From the NCBI GenBank assembly GCA_003991915.1, contig RQTK01000352.1:275908-339907 (forward strand): a stretch of 64,000 nucleotides of DNA, given 5' to 3'. Positions 62,641 through 64,000 of the stretch are shown here, in pieces. The notes beneath the pieces were generated by a model that was not told the origin of the DNA, made no database searches, and saw only the letters and a list, made by a program, of their open reading frames with translations. The position numbers and the translations under genes were made by a program. The first letter of the stretch is position 1. Every line of letters starts with the position of its first letter. The stretch comes from Elysia chlorotica (taxonomy: Eukaryota > Mollusca > Gastropoda > Plakobranchidae).

Positions 62641-64000
62641 TGCGAGTATGCACTCTCGAACAGCGGGAGGTCATGTGATCTTCCGTACGATTAGAACCTT
62701 TGCTACTGTGGTATATTCGATACCTTCGTGTTGTAATTGTTAGTTCGATATAAAACAATAAAAAGTCACTTCCTATTCCGGCAAACATGGCTTCAGTCCT
62801 ATCATTACAGTATGAGAGACGAATGTTTTAACAAGCACAAAACATCACAGTGGCGACGAGTTTAATTAAGTAAAGCTACCTTAGAAATTAAAAACAAAAG
62901 GTTTGTTTCATAAATAATATATACGAAGGATCAACCTGATCTGATCTAGATCTAATTTACACAATTTTCTGTATCAAGATCTCCTTCCTTCTCCTTTGAA
63001 ACCCACGCTTAAGTGCACCACTAAGGCCAGTCATCGAGATGCCGCGACCCGATAGGTTTGAAGAAGGTTCAGAATCCTTCACAAACTACAAAGAACGGCT
63101 AGATGCCTACTTTGTAGCAAATTCAGTACCTGAAGCAAAACAAGCAGCTTCGCTACTGTCTGCACTGGGACCAAAGGTCTACAGTACCCTGCGCTCCCTC
63201 ACCGCACCTACACTTCCAAGTGCTAAGACATATGCAGAACTATGTGTGTTGTACTGGAAAAACACTTCTGCCCGAAACCACTTGAAATCGTGGAAAGGTT
63301 TAAGTTCCATAAACGGAACCAAGAATCATCAGAATCTGTCCCAGAATTCATCACATCCATCAAACGTCTCTCAGAACATTGTAATTTTGGTGACAATTTA
63401 AAAGCAGCTCTGCGCGACAGACTTGTCTGCGGCCTTCGGGATGTCAACATCCAAAAGAGACTCCTACAAGAAGAGAACCTGACGTTGGACTCTGCAACCA
63501 ACCTCGCTCTAATCATGGAGAAAGCACAACATGATGCAGTCGAGATGCAAGGACAAGCGCCTTCCGTTCACGCAATCAAGAGCTCAATAAAAAGGACACC
63601 ATCTAAGTTTCCACCATGCCCAAGCTGTGGAAAAACAAATCACAAGAGGAGCGACTGTTTCCACAAAGATTCTGTGTGCAATCACTGCCACAAAAAGGGA
63701 CATTTGCAGACCGTATGCAGGTCCAAGAAGCAGCCTAGCCCTAGCTCAGAGGGGAAGAAATATTTTAAACAGCGAAAAAGAGTAAATGAAGTCGAAATCA
63801 ACGGCAGCGAAGATCAGTTCACTCTCGAACTTAATTCACTTAGCTCTGACACCAGAAAAATAACGCTGAGCGTCAATCTGGACTCAATTCCCGTTAAAAT
63901 GGAACTGGACACAGGTTCTGCACTATCCCTAATGACACAAAGAGACTTCATAAAAATATTCAAGAAGAAACCTACTCTACTCCCCTCTGCAGTCAACCTC
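62641..64000 (+). mobile_element. Ty3-type LTR retrotransposon, 5' part
   Basis: A probable 5' LTR of roughly 200 bases (left edge uncertain, possibly TGCGAGTATG at 62641) contains GATATAAAACAATAAAAAG, combining a TATA-like and a poly(A) signal. It ends near CATCACA. TGGCGACGAG at 62851-62860 is a typical primer-binding site. A leader and gag-pro follow, and the element runs off the window, so the pol and 3' LTR are unseen. Confidence 0.75.
63039..64000 (+). pseudogene. Ty3-type retrotransposon Gag-protease, one frameshift
   Basis: Gag starts MPRPDRFEEGSESFTNYKER. A one-base loss near 63246-63248 moves the coding frame, after which it stays open to the window edge. Two CCHC zinc knuckles (C-x2-C-x4-H-x4-C) lie at 63617-63658 and 63677-63718. 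A Lys-rich segment precedes the aspartic protease, whose DTGS active site is at 63908-63919. Gag and protease share one frame with no stop between them. Apart from the frameshift the copy looks well preserved. Reverse transcriptase and integrase would lie beyond 64000. Confidence 0.88.

Noticed and set aside
62606..62788. - strand frame starting with ATG, tested as the first RBCK1 exon
   Set aside because: An AG|gtatcg donor would even fit the phase, but the segment overlaps the probable LTR of the Ty3-type element, and the peptide does not resemble the HOIL-1 N-terminus.

Overview
This is a window of animal nuclear DNA. It is AT-rich, intron-rich and loaded with (GA)n, (CT)n, (CTA)n and (GAA)n microsatellites, tRNA-derived SINEs, LINE tails and one Ty3-type LTR element. 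Genes have short exons with canonical GT-AG introns. The repeat style and the protein relatives suggest a lophotrochozoan, most likely a mollusc; that is inference, because no marker gene is present.

Three genes are supported by exons whose splice phases and protein alignments both chain together. (1) 12942-21551, + strand: the 3' half of TMX3, an ER thioredoxin-related transmembrane protein, with five exons, a transmembrane helix, an acidic tail and a C-terminal KKNE ER-retrieval signal. (2) 28158-33088, - strand: a complete four-exon, 215-residue Rab-like small GTPase ending in -CC. (3) 42367-62217, - strand: RBCK1/HOIL-1, a LUBAC RBR ubiquitin ligase. Twelve exons cover UBL, NZF and RING1-IBR-RING2; only the extreme N-terminus is unlocated. 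A phase-compatible exon at 51360-51782 carries a stop and could make a short form without the RBR module. A lone - strand exon at 5086-5202 looks like the last membrane segment of a Patched/Dispatched-family protein.

Layout: 1-12.9 kb is mostly non-coding with the Dispatched-like exon. 12.9-21.6 kb is TMX3 with microsatellite-filled introns. 21.6-28.1 kb is AT-rich DNA between two convergent genes. 28.1-41.6 kb is the GTPase gene plus a mosaic of near-identical duplicated blocks whose order is reversed in the second copy. 42.4-62.2 kb is RBCK1, whose introns hold two LINE tails, a tandem duplication split by a pogo/mariner-like MITE, an assembly gap and a transposon relic. 62.6-64.0 kb is the 5' end of a Ty3-type retrotransposon running off the window.

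The most unusual items are the scrambled duplication around the GTPase, the MITE with its empty site preserved in the neighbouring duplicate, the possible RBR-less HOIL-1 terminal exon, and a SINE family with a CAACT-repeat tail present in about fifteen pieces. No CRISPR array, prokaryotic system or genuine tRNA/rRNA gene was seen.
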